Shown: one piece after another, positions 27,318-37,291 of the stretch
How the letters are laid out: the number at the start of each line of letters is the position of its first letter
How positions within the stretch are numbered: the first letter of the stretch is position 1
Assembly: GCF_001182785.1 (NCBI RefSeq)
Contig: NZ_CP012099.1
Span: 3,842,501 to 3,906,500, forward strand
DNA: 64,000 bases
Origin: Bacillus thuringiensis
GTDB taxonomy: Bacteria; Bacillota; Bacilli; Bacillales; Bacillaceae_G
Direction: 5' to 3'
The notes under the pieces: model-generated
Told to the model about the DNA's origin: nothing
Seen by the model: only the letters and a program-made list of their open reading frames with translations
Database searches by the model: none
Position numbers and translations under genes: made by a program

Positions 27318-28859
27318 TTGGAAACTCAACCATTAAAAAAAGACGCCAACAAGACAAAATTTGTTGTTGCTGGTTTACTGCTTGGTATATTAATGGCGGC
27401 AATGGATAATACAATCGTTGCAACCGCAATGGCAACAATCGTTGGAGACCTAGGAGGCTTTGATAAGTTTGTTTGGGTCACATCAGCTTATATGGTAGCA
27501 ACAATGGCAGGGATGCCTATCTTCGGGAAACTTTCTGATATGTACGGGCGGAAACGTTTTTATATTGGGGGCCTCATTCTTTTCTTATTCGGTTCTGCGC
27601 TTTGCGGAACAGCTTCAAGTATTGAGCAATTAAGTATTTATAGAGCTATTCAAGGTATCGGTGGTGGTGCCCTTATGCCTATCGCCTTTACAATTATGTA
27701 TGATATCTTCCCACCAGAAAAACGCGGAAAGATGACAGGGCTATTCGGTGCTGTTTTCGGGACATCTAGTGTATTCGGTCCTTTATTAGGTGCTTATATT
27801 ACAGACTATATAAGTTGGCATTGGGTCTTCTATATCAATATTCCATTAGGACTTATCTCCTTTTTCTTCATTACTAAATACTACAGTGAGTCTCTAGAAT
27901 TTAGAAAACAAAAAATTGATTGGGCTGGTGCTATTACACTTGTCATAAGTATCGTTTGCTTAATGTTCGCATTAGAACTTGGTGGTAAGGAATATGCCTG
28001 GAATTCCACTGTAATTATTGGCTTATTTACAACAGTAGTTATTACACTTATTATTTTCTTCTTTGTAGAACGAAAAGCAACCGAGCCTATTATTTCGTTC
28101 CATCTATTTAAAAAACCTTTATTCGCAGCTAGTCAAGGAGTTGCCTTTTTCTATGGTGCTGCTTTTATTATCTGTACAGTTTATATTCCAATCTTCATTC
28201 AAGGCGTTCTTGGAGGTTCGGCCTCTAATGCTGGATTAATTTTAACACCAATGATGGTTGGTTCTGTAATTGGAAGTCAAACAGGAGGACAATTAGCTTC
28301 TCGAACAAGCTATCGTAACATTATGATGGTATCTGGTGTCTTCTTCGTTCTTGGTATTTATTCATTAAGTACTTTAACAATGGACACACCTCGTTTACTC
28401 GTAACACTATTTATGATTCTCGCTGGGCTTGGTGTTGGCTTCTCATTCTCAGTATTAAGTATGTCTTCTATTCACAAGTTAGAAATGCGAGACCGCGGTT
28501 CGGCGACATCAACAAACTCATTCTTCCGATCACTCGGTATGACTCTTGGTGTAACGATTTTCGGTACAATTCAAAATCATGTTTTTACAGATAAACTAAA
28601 CTCTGTGTTCCCCCCTGAACTAGCAAAATTAGCTCCAAAAGGTGGAGACACAAGCTTCTTATTATCACCAGACGCTACCGCAAAAATTCCTGATGAAATA
28701 TTAGCTGGTATTAAAGAAGCTCTCGCTACATCTATTGCGAACACATTCTTCTGGGCACTCATCCCGGCTGTACTAAGTGTTATTTGTATTTTACTTATGG
28801 GAAATGAACGCCTCTTTACAGGCCCTAAAAAGAAAGAAAAACAAAAGCAAGTCAGTTAA
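27318..28859 (+). CDS. Multidrug exporter of the major facilitator superfamily (DHA2, EmrB/QacA type)
   Basis: A 513-residue, 14-helix proton-coupled drug exporter. Motif A is visible as GKLSDMYGRKR (loop 2-3, about 67-77), the D1-like motif MDNTIVATAMATI is in helix 1, and the motif C region is GAVFGTSSVFGPLLGA in helix 5. Start is TTG at 27318, seven bases after AAAGGAGG. A long loop before the last helix (about 430-480) is usual for the DHA2 group. It is followed about 90 bp later by a PadR regulator. Substrate cannot be told from sequence. Confidence 0.93.
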   Translation: METQPLKKDANKTKFVVAGLLLGILMAAMDNTIVATAMATIVGDLGGFDKFVWVTSAYMVATMAGMPIFGKLSDMYGRKRFYIGGLILFLFGSALCGTASSIEQLSIYRAIQGIGGGALMPIAFTIMYDIFPPEKRGKMTGLFGAVFGTSSVFGPLLGAYITDYISWHWVFYINIPLGLISFFFITKYYSESLEFRKQKIDWAGAITLVISIVCLMFALELGGKEYAWNSTVIIGLFTTVVITLIIFFFVERKATEPIISFHLFKKPLFAASQGVAFFYGAAFIICTVYIPIFIQGVLGGSASNAGLILTPMMVGSVIGSQTGGQLASRTSYRNIMMVSGVFFVLGIYSLSTLTMDTPRLLVTLFMILAGLGVGFSFSVLSMSSIHKLEMRDRGSATSTNSFFRSLGMTLGVTIFGTIQNHVFTDKLNSVFPPELAKLAPKGGDTSFLLSPDATAKIPDEILAGIKEALATSIANTFFWALIPAVLSVICILLMGNERLFTGPKKKEKQKQVS

Positions 28860-28869
28860 TATAAAAAAG

Positions 28870-28906
28870 AAGCGGCATATCCCTTTATGAAAAAGGATAT
28901 GCCGTT
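28870..28906 (+). terminator. Hairpin between the exporter and the PadR gene
   Basis: 10-bp stem CGGCATATCC / GGATATGCCG with a 12-base loop and a weak T-run. It may be a partial terminator. Confidence 0.65.
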
Positions 28907-28948
28907 TATAATATGTATAAAGTTTTTATATACAGGAGTTGAGACAGC

Positions 28949-29506
28949 ATGAGCATGAAATTAGTCATTCTCGGCTTGCTACTCGAAGGAGATAAACATC
29001 CATATGAAGTGCAGCATATTATGAAAGAACGACAAATGGATTGTTATATTAAATATGCTAAAGGATCACTTTATTACGCCTTCGAGCAATTAGAAAAGCA
29101 AGGCGCAATTCATATTACAAATGTAATTAGAGACACAAATCGACCTGACAAAACGATTTTTCATATAACAGAAGAAGGCAAAAAACTATTCCACACTTTA
29201 CTATTAAAACAATTCGAAGCAAAAAACCAAATATATAAACCTATTTATTCAGCCTTATCTTTCGCTCACTTTAGCAATGATCACGAATTAGTTCCTATTT
29301 TAGAAAAAAAGAAAAACGATACTCTTCAATATTTACATACTATGCAAACGATATATGATTGTAATAAAGGAAAGGTTTCACGTGCACAACTATATATTTT
29401 ACAAAGTGTAATTGAGCATATTACAGTTGAATTACAATGGCTAAACACCCTCCTTAAAGATGCTATAGCAGGCCGACTTTCAGAAGTTGCTATAGATGAA
29501 AATTGA
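28949..29506 (+). CDS. PadR-family transcriptional regulator
   Basis: A 185-residue regulator with the PadR winged helix at 1-85 (ILGLLLEGDKHPYEVQHIMKER, then GSLYYAFEQLEKQGAI) and a longer C-terminal helical dimerisation part (subfamily s2 style, about 95-180). PadR proteins usually repress a neighbouring transporter and are released by a drug or phenolic ligand, so the exporter is the obvious target. A partial palindrome TGTATA...TATACA (28914-28933) in its own upstream region could be an operator. ATG with CAGGAG upstream. Confidence 0.9.
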   Translation: MSMKLVILGLLLEGDKHPYEVQHIMKERQMDCYIKYAKGSLYYAFEQLEKQGAIHITNVIRDTNRPDKTIFHITEEGKKLFHTLLLKQFEAKNQIYKPIYSALSFAHFSNDHELVPILEKKKNDTLQYLHTMQTIYDCNKGKVSRAQLYILQSVIEHITVELQWLNTLLKDAIAGRLSEVAIDEN

Positions 29507-29550
29507 GCTATGAAAGAAGGCATCCCTACTTCTTTCATAGCTCAATTTCT
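29502..29550 (+). terminator. Terminator after the PadR gene
   Basis: 18-bp stem ATTGAGCTATGAAAGAAG / CTTCTTTCATAGCTCAAT that includes the stop codon, with T-rich sequence after it. Confidence 0.88.
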
Positions 29551-29642
29551 CTTTTTATACTGTAATATTATTAGTTACTTCAGAGCTAAAAAGTCAGAAT
29601 AATAAGAAATAAAAACTTTGGAATTTTCTTATTTTAAAACAG

Positions 29643-29672
29643 TAGACAAAATTCCAAAAATTGTGTTAGAAT
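29643..29672 (+). promoter_or_regulatory. Candidate metE promoter
   Basis: TAGACA (29643-29648) and TAGAAT (29667-29672) with 18-bp spacing, about 45 bases ahead of the cobalamin riboswitch. Confidence 0.55.
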
Positions 29673-29717
29673 TTGTTTCAATATCATATCGCTTGTTAAA
29701 TTCCTTTCAAAAGGAAA

Positions 29718-29923
29718 ATAGGTACACGAACATTTCGTTTCGTGTTTAAAAGGGAAGCTTGGTGAAACTCCAACACGGTCCCGCCACTGTAAATGCTGAG
29801 ATTTCTTTTTGGTGCCACTGTGAAAACGGGAAGGTGAAAGAAATTATATGAAGCATAAGTCAGGAGACCTGCCTGTTTTAACAACACTGATAGATTCACG
29901 GATGATGATGAGGTGTTAAAACA
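29718..29923 (+). ncRNA. Cobalamin riboswitch upstream of metE
   Basis: The conserved adenosylcobalamin aptamer blocks are present: GGAAGCTTGGTGAAACTCC and the ACGGTCCCGCCACTGTAA block, then the B12-box region ending AAGTCAGGAGACCTGCC (29852-29873). A long stem with arms GTTTTAACA and TGTTAAAAC closes the downstream part, including the loop that contains GATGATGATG. Placing it before metE makes sense: with B12 available, the B12-independent enzyme is shut off. No classical stem plus U-run directly follows, so the mode of output is unclear. Confidence 0.93.
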
Positions 29924-30018
29924 AAAAGGAAGGCTTATTTTCTATGTCTTTGCACTTTTTGTTATAGGTATTTCCTAGTAAACGGAAATGCTTACTTTCA
30001 ATTAGGGAGGAATTTAAA

Positions 30019-32307
30019 ATGGCAATTCAAACAAGTAACTTAGGTTATCCACGTATCGGACTACAACGAGAGTGGAAAAAAACATTGGAAGCTTTTTGGT
30101 CCAATAAAATTGATGAAGAACAATTTTTAACAACAATGAAAGAAATTCGCCTTCAACACGTAAAAGTACAGCAAGAAAAAGGGATTGAACTCATTCCAAT
30201 TGGCGACTTTACATATTATGATCACGTTTTGGATACTGCCTATATGCTAGGATTTATCCCATCACGTTTTTCTGAGTTTACATCTTACCTTGATGTATAT
30301 TTCGCAATGGCGCGTGGCTCTAAAGATCATGTAGCTTCCGAAATGACAAAATGGTTTAACACAAACTATCACTATATCGTTCCTGAATATGAAGAGGGAT
30401 TACAAATCTCTTTAAAAGATAATCGTCCACTTCGCTTATACGAAGAGGCAAAACAAGAATTAGGAGTAGATGGAAAGCCTGTTATTTTAGGTCCATATAC
30501 TTTCTTAAAATTAGCTAAAGGCTATACACAAGAACAATTTCCTACCATTTTAAAACAGTTAGTTGCACCTTACGTACAACTGCTTTCAGAACTACATGCA
30601 GCTGGTGCACAAGCCATTCAAGTTGATGAACCGATTTTCGCTTCTTTAACTAAAGAAGAAGTTCAACAAGCAAAAGAAATTTATGAAGCTATTCGTAAAG
30701 AAGTTCCAAATGCGACTCTTCTTTTACAAACATATTTTGATAGCGTAGAAGAAAACTATGAAGAAATTATTACATTCCCGGTATCCGGTATTGGATTAGA
30801 TTTCATTCATGGTAAAGAAGGTAATTTAAATGCTATTTCAAAATATGGATTCCCAGCTGATAAAACTTTAGCTGTCGGTTGTATAGACGGCCGTAACATT
30901 TGGAGAGCTGACCTTGATGAAGTTCTTGAGTTATTTACAACGTTACAAAAACAAGTTCAAACGAAAGATTTCATCGTTCAGCCTTCTTGTAGCTTATTGC
31001 ATACACCGATCGATAAAACAGAAGAAACTCACTTATCGACTGAGCTATTTGATGCGTTAGCATTTGCAAATCAAAAATTAGAAGAGTTAGTTCTTATTCA
31101 TTCTGCTCTCACTCAAGGTACAGAAAGCATTAGTAATGAGCTGGAAACATATCGAAACGTACATCATACAATTCGTTCATCTGCTGCACGTAACCGAGAA
31201 GATGTCAAAGCAGCACGAACAGCACTAAAAGAAGAAGATTTTTCACGTCCTCTTCCATTTGAAAAACGATACGAATTACAACAAGTTGCCCTGGAGTTAC
31301 CGCTATTACCAACAACGACTATTGGTAGCTTCCCACAAACAACTGAAGTTCGTCAAACGCGAAAAGAGTGGCGTAACGGCGTTATTTCAAATGAACAATA
31401 TGAACAATTTATTGAAAAAGAGACAGAAAAATGGATTCGTTACCAAGAAGAAATTGGTCTTGACGTCCTTGTACATGGTGAATTTGAAAGAACTGACATG
31501 GTCGAATATTTTGGTGAGCGCCTTGCTGGTTTCTCATTCACTAAAAACGGTTGGGTACAATCATACGGTTCCCGCTGCGTAAAACCACCTGTTATTTATG
31601 GTGATGTAGCCTTTATTAACGGAATGACTATTAAGGAAACTGTTTATGCACAAAGCTTAACGGAGAAAGTTGTAAAAGGAATGTTAACTGGACCTGTTAC
31701 GATTTTAAATTGGTCCTTCGTTCGAAATGACATTCCAAGAAAAGAAGTTTCGTATCAAATTGCACTAGCTCTTCGTCACGAAATTGAACTACTTGAATCT
31801 TCCGGAATTAGAGTAATCCAAGTCGATGAGCCAGCACTTCGTGAAGGAATGCCACTAAAAGAAAAAGATTGGGATGCTTATATTACATGGGCAGTACAAT
31901 CCTTCCTTTTAGCAACTTCTTCTGTAGCAAATGAAACACAAATTCATACTCATATGTGTTACAGTAACTTCGAAGATATTGTTGACGCGATTCGCGCATT
32001 AGATGCAGATGTAATTTCTATCGAAACATCAAGAAGTCACGGAGAATTTATTGATACGTTAAAACATACAACATATGAAAAAGGCATCGGTCTAGGTGTA
32101 TATGATATTCATAGCCCACGTGTACCGAGTAAAGATGAAATGTATAAAATCGTAGAACAATCTTTAGAAGTATGCGATCCTAAATATTTCTGGATTAATC
32201 CTGATTGTGGTTTAAAAACGAGAAGAACAGAAGAAGTTATTCCAGCTTTAGAACATATGGTGCAAGCAGCGAAAGATGCTCGTTCCCTTTTAAAAACAAA
32301 CGCATAA
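30019..32307 (+). CDS. metE: Cobalamin-independent methionine synthase
   Basis: Transfers a methyl group from 5-methyltetrahydropteroyltriglutamate to homocysteine, the last step of methionine synthesis, in the cytoplasm. The 762-residue protein has the two TIM-barrel halves. Zinc ligands are visible in HTHMCYSNF (His and Cys), in the Glu after [13 protein letters not shown] ([10 protein letters not shown]) and in NPDCGLKTR (Cys). The start [14 protein letters not shown] follows AGGGAGGAA. Expression is under the cobalamin riboswitch, with a strong terminator downstream. Confidence 0.98.
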   Translation: MAIQTSNLGYPRIGLQREWKKTLEAFWSNKIDEEQFLTTMKEIRLQHVKVQQEKGIELIPIGDFTYYDHVLDTAYMLGFIPSRFSEFTSYLDVYFAMARGSKDHVASEMTKWFNTNYHYIVPEYEEGLQISLKDNRPLRLYEEAKQELGVDGKPVILGPYTFLKLAKGYTQEQFPTILKQLVAPYVQLLSELHAAGAQAIQVDEPIFASLTKEEVQQAKEIYEAIRKEVPNATLLLQTYFDSVEENYEEIITFPVSGIGLDFIHGKEGNLNAISKYGFPADKTLAVGCIDGRNIWRADLDEVLELFTTLQKQVQTKDFIVQPSCSLLHTPIDKTEETHLSTELFDALAFANQKLEELVLIHSALTQGTESISNELETYRNVHHTIRSSAARNREDVKAARTALKEEDFSRPLPFEKRYELQQVALELPLLPTTTIGSFPQTTEVRQTRKEWRNGVISNEQYEQFIEKETEKWIRYQEEIGLDVLVHGEFERTDMVEYFGERLAGFSFTKNGWVQSYGSRCVKPPVIYGDVAFINGMTIKETVYAQSLTEKVVKGMLTGPVTILNWSFVRNDIPRKEVSYQIALALRHEIELLESSGIRVIQVDEPALREGMPLKEKDWDAYITWAVQSFLLATSSVANETQIHTHMCYSNFEDIVDAIRALDADVISIETSRSHGEFIDTLKHTTYEKGIGLGVYDIHSPRVPSKDEMYKIVEQSLEVCDPKYFWINPDCGLKTRRTEEVIPALEHMVQAAKDARSLLKTNA

Positions 32308-32347
32308 AAAAAATGGGTTATCCTTTTCTCAGGATAACCCATTTTTT
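32307..32347. terminator. Terminator between metE and comJ
   Basis: Stem AAATGGGTTATCC / GGATAACCCATTT with an A-run and T-run on the two sides, usable for both converging genes. Confidence 0.92.
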
Positions 32348-32735
32348 ATTCTTTACTTTCAAAGAAGAATTCGTATTGTATTTTATATAATTCATCATCC
32401 GTTGGCTCTTCAAGAGGAATCGCTTGTAAGACAACTGTATAATCACCATTTGGAATAGGTATTTGAAATTTGTTTGAAAGAATACTCGTTATAACGATAC
32501 TTTCATTTTCAACCGTAAAAGGAACCGTAATCGTTCTAACCACTTCTTCTTTTTCAATATGTTTCCCTGGGGTCACTTTCACTTCACAAGTATAATCAGA
32601 AAGTGCTTCAAAAATAACAGTTCCCTCTGCCTCAGCATAACCTCTTTCAAAATCTTCATCCGTCCAGTCTACATAAGGCTGCTCACCGTCATAGTTCATC
32701 AACATTAATTGCGAATAAGAAATTGTTAACTCCAT
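32346..32735 (-). CDS. comJ: Nuclease inhibitor ComJ (Nin)
   Basis: A 129-residue acidic cytoplasmic protein matching ComJ/Nin of B. subtilis, which inhibits the competence nuclease NucA. Shared features are the ISYSQL start, DWTDEDFERGYAEAEG, the TVPFTVENESIVI segment and IPNGDYTVVLQAIP. It comes directly after nucA on the same strand (gap under 40 bp), the same two-gene order as the B. subtilis nucA-nin operon. ATG behind GGAGAAGGGG. Confidence 0.9.
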   Translation of the reverse strand: MELTISYSQLMLMNYDGEQPYVDWTDEDFERGYAEAEGTVIFEALSDYTCEVKVTPGKHIEKEEVVRTITVPFTVENESIVITSILSNKFQIPIPNGDYTVVLQAIPLEEPTDDELYKIQYEFFFESKE

Positions 32736-32771
32736 AGTTCCCCTTCTCCTTCATTATGAAATGTACAAATA

Positions 32772-33206
32772 CTACTTCACTTCAAACTTCACACGCGTAC
32801 CATCTGGATATTTATCTAACTTATTCCCTACCCAAGAGCCTGCTCCGCGGTTATCCGCCGGACTTATATATTCAATATGTGCTCCTTTTCCGCCTTCCTT
32901 GCACATTGCCATTGGCCATTCATCACGATCATACCCTTTTTTTGATGGATATGGTGCTAACGACAATTTCCTTCTATCTGCAGCACCACCACGATCGATT
33001 GTACAAACTTCTGAATGCCCTTCTTTTATAGCATCCGTAATATGTTTTCCTGTCTCTGGATAACGTTCTTTCGGAAATTCTAACACTTGATCATACGTAT
33101 TCGTTTTCTTTACACTTGTTTCCTCTGGCACAAGTACTTCATAGACTGCTACTAAAATAGACAGGATTGCGATAATTGAAATGATAATACCTTTTAATTG
33201 CTTCAT
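32772..33206 (-). CDS. nucA: Competence DNA-entry nuclease NucA
   Basis: A membrane-anchored nuclease that cleaves bound DNA during transformation in B. subtilis. The 144-residue protein has an N-terminal membrane anchor (about 5-25, [17 protein letters not shown]) and an outer nuclease domain with the family blocks [20 protein letters not shown] and [12 protein letters not shown] start at ATG 33206 (MKQLKG) because GGAGGT stands just before; the ATG at 33218 has no site. Its inhibitor gene follows. Natural competence is poorly expressed in this group, so the pair may have another use as well. Confidence 0.93.
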   Translation of the reverse strand: MKQLKGIIISIIAILSILVAVYEVLVPEETSVKKTNTYDQVLEFPKERYPETGKHITDAIKEGHSEVCTIDRGGAADRRKLSLAPYPSKKGYDRDEWPMAMCKEGGKGAHIEYISPADNRGAGSWVGNKLDKYPDGTRVKFEVK

Positions 33207-33432
33207 GTATACCTCCATGTTTCTACCAGTTTCTTTTCCTCCGTTATTATAACAAACTTCTCCTGTATATGTTTTCAGACATTATTTTAGTTATTCCTTG
33301 CCATTCCGCCAAAAATTTTCATTTTTTCACTAATGCTGTAGAAAACTAATAGCCTTCCGACATTCTTTTTCAAAGGAAGTCCTCATAAAAGATTGAAATG
33401 ATATATACGATACTTTTTGGGGAGGAAATATC

Positions 33433-34182
33433 ATGGAAGCTACCTATAAAACGAAAGATGTCACGAATAAAACAGGCATCCCAAAACATATAGTCCGCAA
33501 ATATAGTCAACTGTTAGAGGAACATGGTTATATGATTTCTAAAACAGCTGATGCTCGTATTTATAAACTTGATGATTTAAAACTATTGAAATCTATACAT
33601 GAAAGAGCTGCCACATTACAAGAAGATATTTCAGAAACGATACCGATTATTTTAAAAGAAAAAGAGGCCCCACCTGTACCAGTTATACAAGATAAGCAAG
33701 AGATACAACCGAAAGAAAAAGAAGATGGGCGTAACTTTGAGGAGTTCATGTTGAAACTTGAAATGCTAGCTCAATTAAATGAAGCAATTATTCATCAAAA
33801 TTCTACTCTAATTACACAAAATCGTTTAAAGGATGAGAAACTAGATGAATTGATGCAACAAGTTTATGTAAAAGAAGGATCTCAAGAAAAAATGCTTCAA
33901 GAGTTAGTCGAGCACGCCGCTCAAACAGATGCATTGCAAAAAGAAAAGATGGACTTATTAATGAATCATATGTATAAACGAGAATCCAAACAGGAAGAAA
34001 AAATGAATAAACTTGTCAGTCAAATTTATAACAAGGACAGTAACCGTGATGCACAGCTTATGCAAGTGATTCGAGAAATTCAAGAAACAAAAAGAATGGT
34101 TGCTGCCTCAAAAGAGCAAAGCTTCTTTCAATCATTTAAAAGTTTATTTAGCCGAGCAAAACAAGAAAAAACAAATGAATAA
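33433..34182 (+). CDS. MerR-type helix-turn-helix protein with repeated coiled coil (DUF3967-like)
   Basis: Residues 1-55 form a MerR-like winged helix (YKTKDVTNKTGIPKHIVRKY). A flexible Pro/Lys/Glu linker (about 72-100) precedes a long helical region containing three related 20-residue blocks (137-156, 173-192, 194-212, with the pattern hydrophobic-x-x-Q/N-h-Y-x-K/R). The C-terminus resembles DUF3967 proteins of the B. cereus group. The plan is reminiscent of RacA-like chromosome or plasmid-binding proteins, but the target is unknown. ATG after GGGGAGG. It sits between nucA and kinB. Confidence 0.78.
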   Translation: MEATYKTKDVTNKTGIPKHIVRKYSQLLEEHGYMISKTADARIYKLDDLKLLKSIHERAATLQEDISETIPIILKEKEAPPVPVIQDKQEIQPKEKEDGRNFEEFMLKLEMLAQLNEAIIHQNSTLITQNRLKDEKLDELMQQVYVKEGSQEKMLQELVEHAAQTDALQKEKMDLLMNHMYKRESKQEEKMNKLVSQIYNKDSNRDAQLMQVIREIQETKRMVAASKEQSFFQSFKSLFSRAKQEKTNE

Positions 34183-34195
34183 ACAATATAAAATA

Positions 34196-34224
34196 AAAAG
34201 TTACCTTCCATCGGTAACTTTTAT
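34196..34224. terminator. Terminator between the MerR-like gene and kinB
   Basis: 10-bp stem AAAAGTTACC / GGTAACTTTT with a seven-base loop. Confidence 0.85.
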
Positions 34225-35495
34225 TCCTTATTTTGTACAGCTGGTAATATAATAATTGCTTCAGTGCCTTTTCCACTTTCACTCTTATATTCCAATGTAC
34301 CATTATGCGCTTGTAAAATACTAAATGTTACCATAAGCCCTAGTCCTGTCCCTTTTTCTTTTAAAGAATAATATGGTTGCCCCAGCCTTACTAACTGTTC
34401 TTTCGTCATACCAACACCACTATCTTTAACTCTTATTATGATTGTTTCGTCTTTTTGAATAGCTGTTACTTTTAAATATCCTTTATTTCCTTGAATTGCT
34501 TCAATACCATTTTTAACAACATTCATAATAGCTTGCTTTAATTTTGTCTTATCACCAATCGTATAAAGACTTTCTGAAATTTCAACTTGTAAATATACAC
34601 CTTGCATCGCCGCAAATGACGACATGAGAGTGGTCATTTCTATTAATTGGGCTGATAAACAAATGTGTTCTTTTTTCTCAATTTGCGGCCTTGCTAAATT
34701 CAAGTAATCTGAAATAATTTGTTCCGCCCGATCCAATTCAGCTAATACGAGACGCATATAATCCTTATTCTTCACATCTTCTGTACTTTCTAGCAATTGG
34801 ATAAATCCACGAACAACAGTAAGTGGATTACGAACTTCATGTGCCACACTTGCTGCTAACTCACTTACAATATTAAGCTTTTCTGATTTTTGCATCTCTG
34901 TACGTAGCAATGCATTTTCATTTAAATATTCAGTTAAATACACCTGAAATACCATTGTCATGACCATGATAAGCGAGGCAAATATAAATCCGCTATATAT
35001 TTGCGAAATATATGGTGTAAATCCTGTTTCCAAAAGAACATTAATCATGCCTAATACTAAAGATACAAGCACATAAAATGATGAAATCATAAATGCTAAA
35101 ATTAATTTCTTATCTCTTGAAAAAAGAGACCATTTCTTTGATAAAAACAGCGGAACTATCAATAGAAATGTTACTTCTAAAACTGGAAGAAAGCTCATTC
35201 CCTTTAGTAACCATTCATATGCAACAAAAATAACCGCTGGGATTAAACCAACAATCCCACCATATAAAAAACCACTGACAATTGGAATTGGGTGAAAGTT
35301 ATACCCACACACATTACCAAAACAAATAGAGTATGTCATGGAGAGAACGAGCGTAACGCTAGATAAAAACATAATAAAGTAACGATTTGGCTTCGGAGGC
35401 ATTTCTTGATAGCGATTTAAACGAATCGCTTCATATAAAAATAGTGGTAAAATTATGATGGCAATTTGAATCAACAAATCACGGATAAGCTCCAT
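34221..35495 (-). CDS. kinB: Sporulation sensor histidine kinase, KinB type
   Basis: A 424-residue membrane histidine kinase: six helices in the first 200 residues of the 5TM-5TMR-LYT type, then a HisKA domain (H-box ASVAHEVRNPL, phospho-His near 218) and an HATPase domain with NVVKNGIEAI, VKDSGVGM and GTGLGLMVTF. KinB in B. subtilis feeds the Spo0F-Spo0B-Spo0A phosphorelay. No response regulator lies beside it, as expected for a phosphorelay kinase, and the accessory gene kapB is not next to it. Which sporulation kinase of this group it equals cannot be fixed from sequence alone. Confidence 0.87.
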   Translation of the reverse strand: MELIRDLLIQIAIIILPLFLYEAIRLNRYQEMPPKPNRYFIMFLSSVTLVLSMTYSICFGNVCGYNFHPIPIVSGFLYGGIVGLIPAVIFVAYEWLLKGMSFLPVLEVTFLLIVPLFLSKKWSLFSRDKKLILAFMISSFYVLVSLVLGMINVLLETGFTPYISQIYSGFIFASLIMVMTMVFQVYLTEYLNENALLRTEMQKSEKLNIVSELAASVAHEVRNPLTVVRGFIQLLESTEDVKNKDYMRLVLAELDRAEQIISDYLNLARPQIEKKEHICLSAQLIEMTTLMSSFAAMQGVYLQVEISESLYTIGDKTKLKQAIMNVVKNGIEAIQGNKGYLKVTAIQKDETIIIRVKDSGVGMTKEQLVRLGQPYYSLKEKGTGLGLMVTFSILQAHNGTLEYKSESGKGTEAIIILPAVQNKE

Positions 35496-35805
35496 AACCT
35501 CTCATCCCCTATATGTATTTTGATATGATTATATCATTTTATAGGTTTATTTGTTTTAAAATTTTGATTTTTCTTAACATATTTGTTAATTCTTTGTTAA
35601 CAACTCATAATAATTGTTACAGATTTTCGAAATGATTGTAAACCCTGTACCAAATTTCCTTCGTGCAGTATACAATGAATACGGATTACAAAGAAAATGT
35701 AAAAATACTTTTTTAGACGGACAACTATAGCAAAATACAGCATATAATCCATACTATCTATGTTTACAAATAAGTGATCATTACTTTAGTAGGAGGAAGA
35801 TAAAT
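35496..35805. other. Divergent control region kinB / 66-residue gene
   Basis: 310 bp of very AT-rich sequence holding the promoters of two divergent genes. A TTGTTAATTCTTTGTTAAC repeat lies near 35583. I see no gene with a ribosome binding site and no known structured RNA. Confidence 0.4.
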
Positions 35806-36006
35806 ATGGCGGGTACTACGCTTGTTTTAAAAGAAGAAAATTTGGTTGTTCTAGAAAATGTTGAAAAATCAGTATATGAAGAGTTACAGCATAAAGCAGG
35901 AGATGAAGATTGCACATGTGCTGTGAACGAATCAGTTGTTCACCTTGGCAAGGTATCCTCTGTACTCTGGAATGAAGATGAAATAGATTGGGAATACGGA
36001 TATTAA
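35806..36006 (+). CDS. Small acidic protein of unknown function (66 aa)
   Basis: A 66-residue acidic protein with two cysteines close together (DCTCAVNE) and an acidic, aromatic tail (DEIDWEYGY). No signal peptide or membrane helix. The ATG is well placed after AGGAGG and a small terminator follows, so the gene is very likely real. I recognise no family. It lies between kinB and patA and is read toward patA, but the terminator separates them. Confidence 0.75.
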   Translation: MAGTTLVLKEENLVVLENVEKSVYEELQHKAGDEDCTCAVNESVVHLGKVSSVLWNEDEIDWEYGY

Positions 36007-36030
36007 AAAGTCGCTTATAGCGGCTTTTTT
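36005..36030 (+). terminator. Terminator after the 66-residue gene
   Basis: Stem AAAAGTCGC / GCGGCTTTT (one G-T pair) with a five-base loop and T-run. Confidence 0.8.
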
Positions 36031-36127
36031 CTCTTTTCTCTCTCTTTCTAAATTACATATACAAAGCGCAATCATAGAAAATATGATAAAATGAACTTAA
36101 TTTTCAAACGGAAGAAAGGGAGATACA

Positions 36128-37291
36128 ATGGAACAATTCATTAACCCTAGAGTGAAGGATATCCAAATTTCTGGAATCCGTCAATTCTCTAACATGATTC
36201 AAAACTATGATAATTTGATTTCTTTAACAATCGGACAACCCGATTTCCCTACACCTTCTCTCGTAAAAGAAGCGGCAAAACGGGCTATTACAGAAAACTA
36301 TACAAGCTATACACATAACGCTGGTTTACTAGAATTACGTAAGGCAGCTTGTAACTTCGTAAAAGATAACTACGATTTACATTACTCACCTGAAAACGAA
36401 ACCATCGTTACAATTGGTGCTAGCGAAGCGATTGATGTTGCATTCCGAACGATTTTAGAGCCAGGAACAGAAGTAATTTTACCTGCTCCTATTTATCCAG
36501 GTTACGAACCTATTATTCGATTATGCGGTGCAACGCCCATTTTTGTAGATGTTCGTGAAACTGGATTCCGTTTAACAGCTGACGCGCTAAAAAATGCTAT
36601 TACAGAAAAAACAAGATGTATCGTACTACCATATCCTTCTAACCCAACTGGTGTAACTTTATCCACAGAAGAATTAAAAGATATTGTAGATGTTTTAAAA
36701 GATAAAAATATTTTCGTCCTTTCAGATGAAATTTATAGCGAGCTTGTATATGCACAAAAGCATACATCTATCGCTCATTTCCCAGAAATGCGTGAAAAGA
36801 CAATTGTCATTAACGGCTTATCTAAATCACATTCTATGACTGGCTGGCGTGTTGGACTTTTATTCGCACCAAGCTATTTAGCAGGACACATATTAAAAGT
36901 TCATCAATACAATGTAACGTGTGCTACTTCAATCGCTCAATACGCTGCAATTGAAGCATTAACAGCAGCTAAAGACGCACCAAAAATGATGCGCCATCAA
37001 TATAAAAAACGCCGTGATTACGTATATAATAGACTCACTCAAATGGGCTTAACAGTTGAAAAACCAACAGGTGCATTTTACTTATTCCCATATGTTGGTC
37101 ATTTGACATCTTCATCATTTGATTTTGCACTTGATCTTGTCAAAGAAGCTGGACTAGCTGTCGTTCCAGGAACAGCATTCTCTGAGTATGGTGAAGGCTA
37201 TCTTCGCTTGTCCTATGCGTACAGCATCGAAACATTAAAAGAAGGTTGCGATCGATTAGAAGCCTTCCTAAAACAAAAAGCTAAGAGTTAA
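36128..37291 (+). CDS. patA: PLP-dependent aminotransferase A
   Basis: A class I/II aminotransferase (fold type I). PatA of B. subtilis is implicated in making N-acetyl-LL-diaminopimelate from its keto precursor, the step between dapH and dapL, and an aromatic-substrate role is also possible. The 387-residue protein has the PLP lysine in NGLSKSHSMTGWRVG (about Lys234), the YPSNPTG block near 172 and the C-terminal arginine in YLRLSYA. ATG follows AAAGGGAG. If the PatA assignment is right, this window carries three consecutive enzymes of the acetylase pathway. Confidence 0.9.
   Translation: MEQFINPRVKDIQISGIRQFSNMIQNYDNLISLTIGQPDFPTPSLVKEAAKRAITENYTSYTHNAGLLELRKAACNFVKDNYDLHYSPENETIVTIGASEAIDVAFRTILEPGTEVILPAPIYPGYEPIIRLCGATPIFVDVRETGFRLTADALKNAITEKTRCIVLPYPSNPTGVTLSTEELKDIVDVLKDKNIFVLSDEIYSELVYAQKHTSIAHFPEMREKTIVINGLSKSHSMTGWRVGLLFAPSYLAGHILKVHQYNVTCATSIAQYAAIEALTAAKDAPKMMRHQYKKRRDYVYNRLTQMGLTVEKPTGAFYLFPYVGHLTSSSFDFALDLVKEAGLAVVPGTAFSEYGEGYLRLSYAYSIETLKEGCDRLEAFLKQKAKS

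Noticed and set aside
32756..33063. Two open frames on the plus strand across nucA
   Set aside because: Antisense shadows of the nucA gene without ribosome binding sites.
33250..33370. ComK box (AAAA-N5-TTTT) upstream of nucA
   Set aside because: Several A- and T-runs occur, but none has the exact spacing; the area is simply AT-rich.
35632..35730. Open frame of 32 codons beginning ATGATTGTAAAC upstream of the 66-residue gene
   Set aside because: No ribosome binding site before the ATG, no recognisable protein, and it lies in a divergent promoter region; more likely chance.
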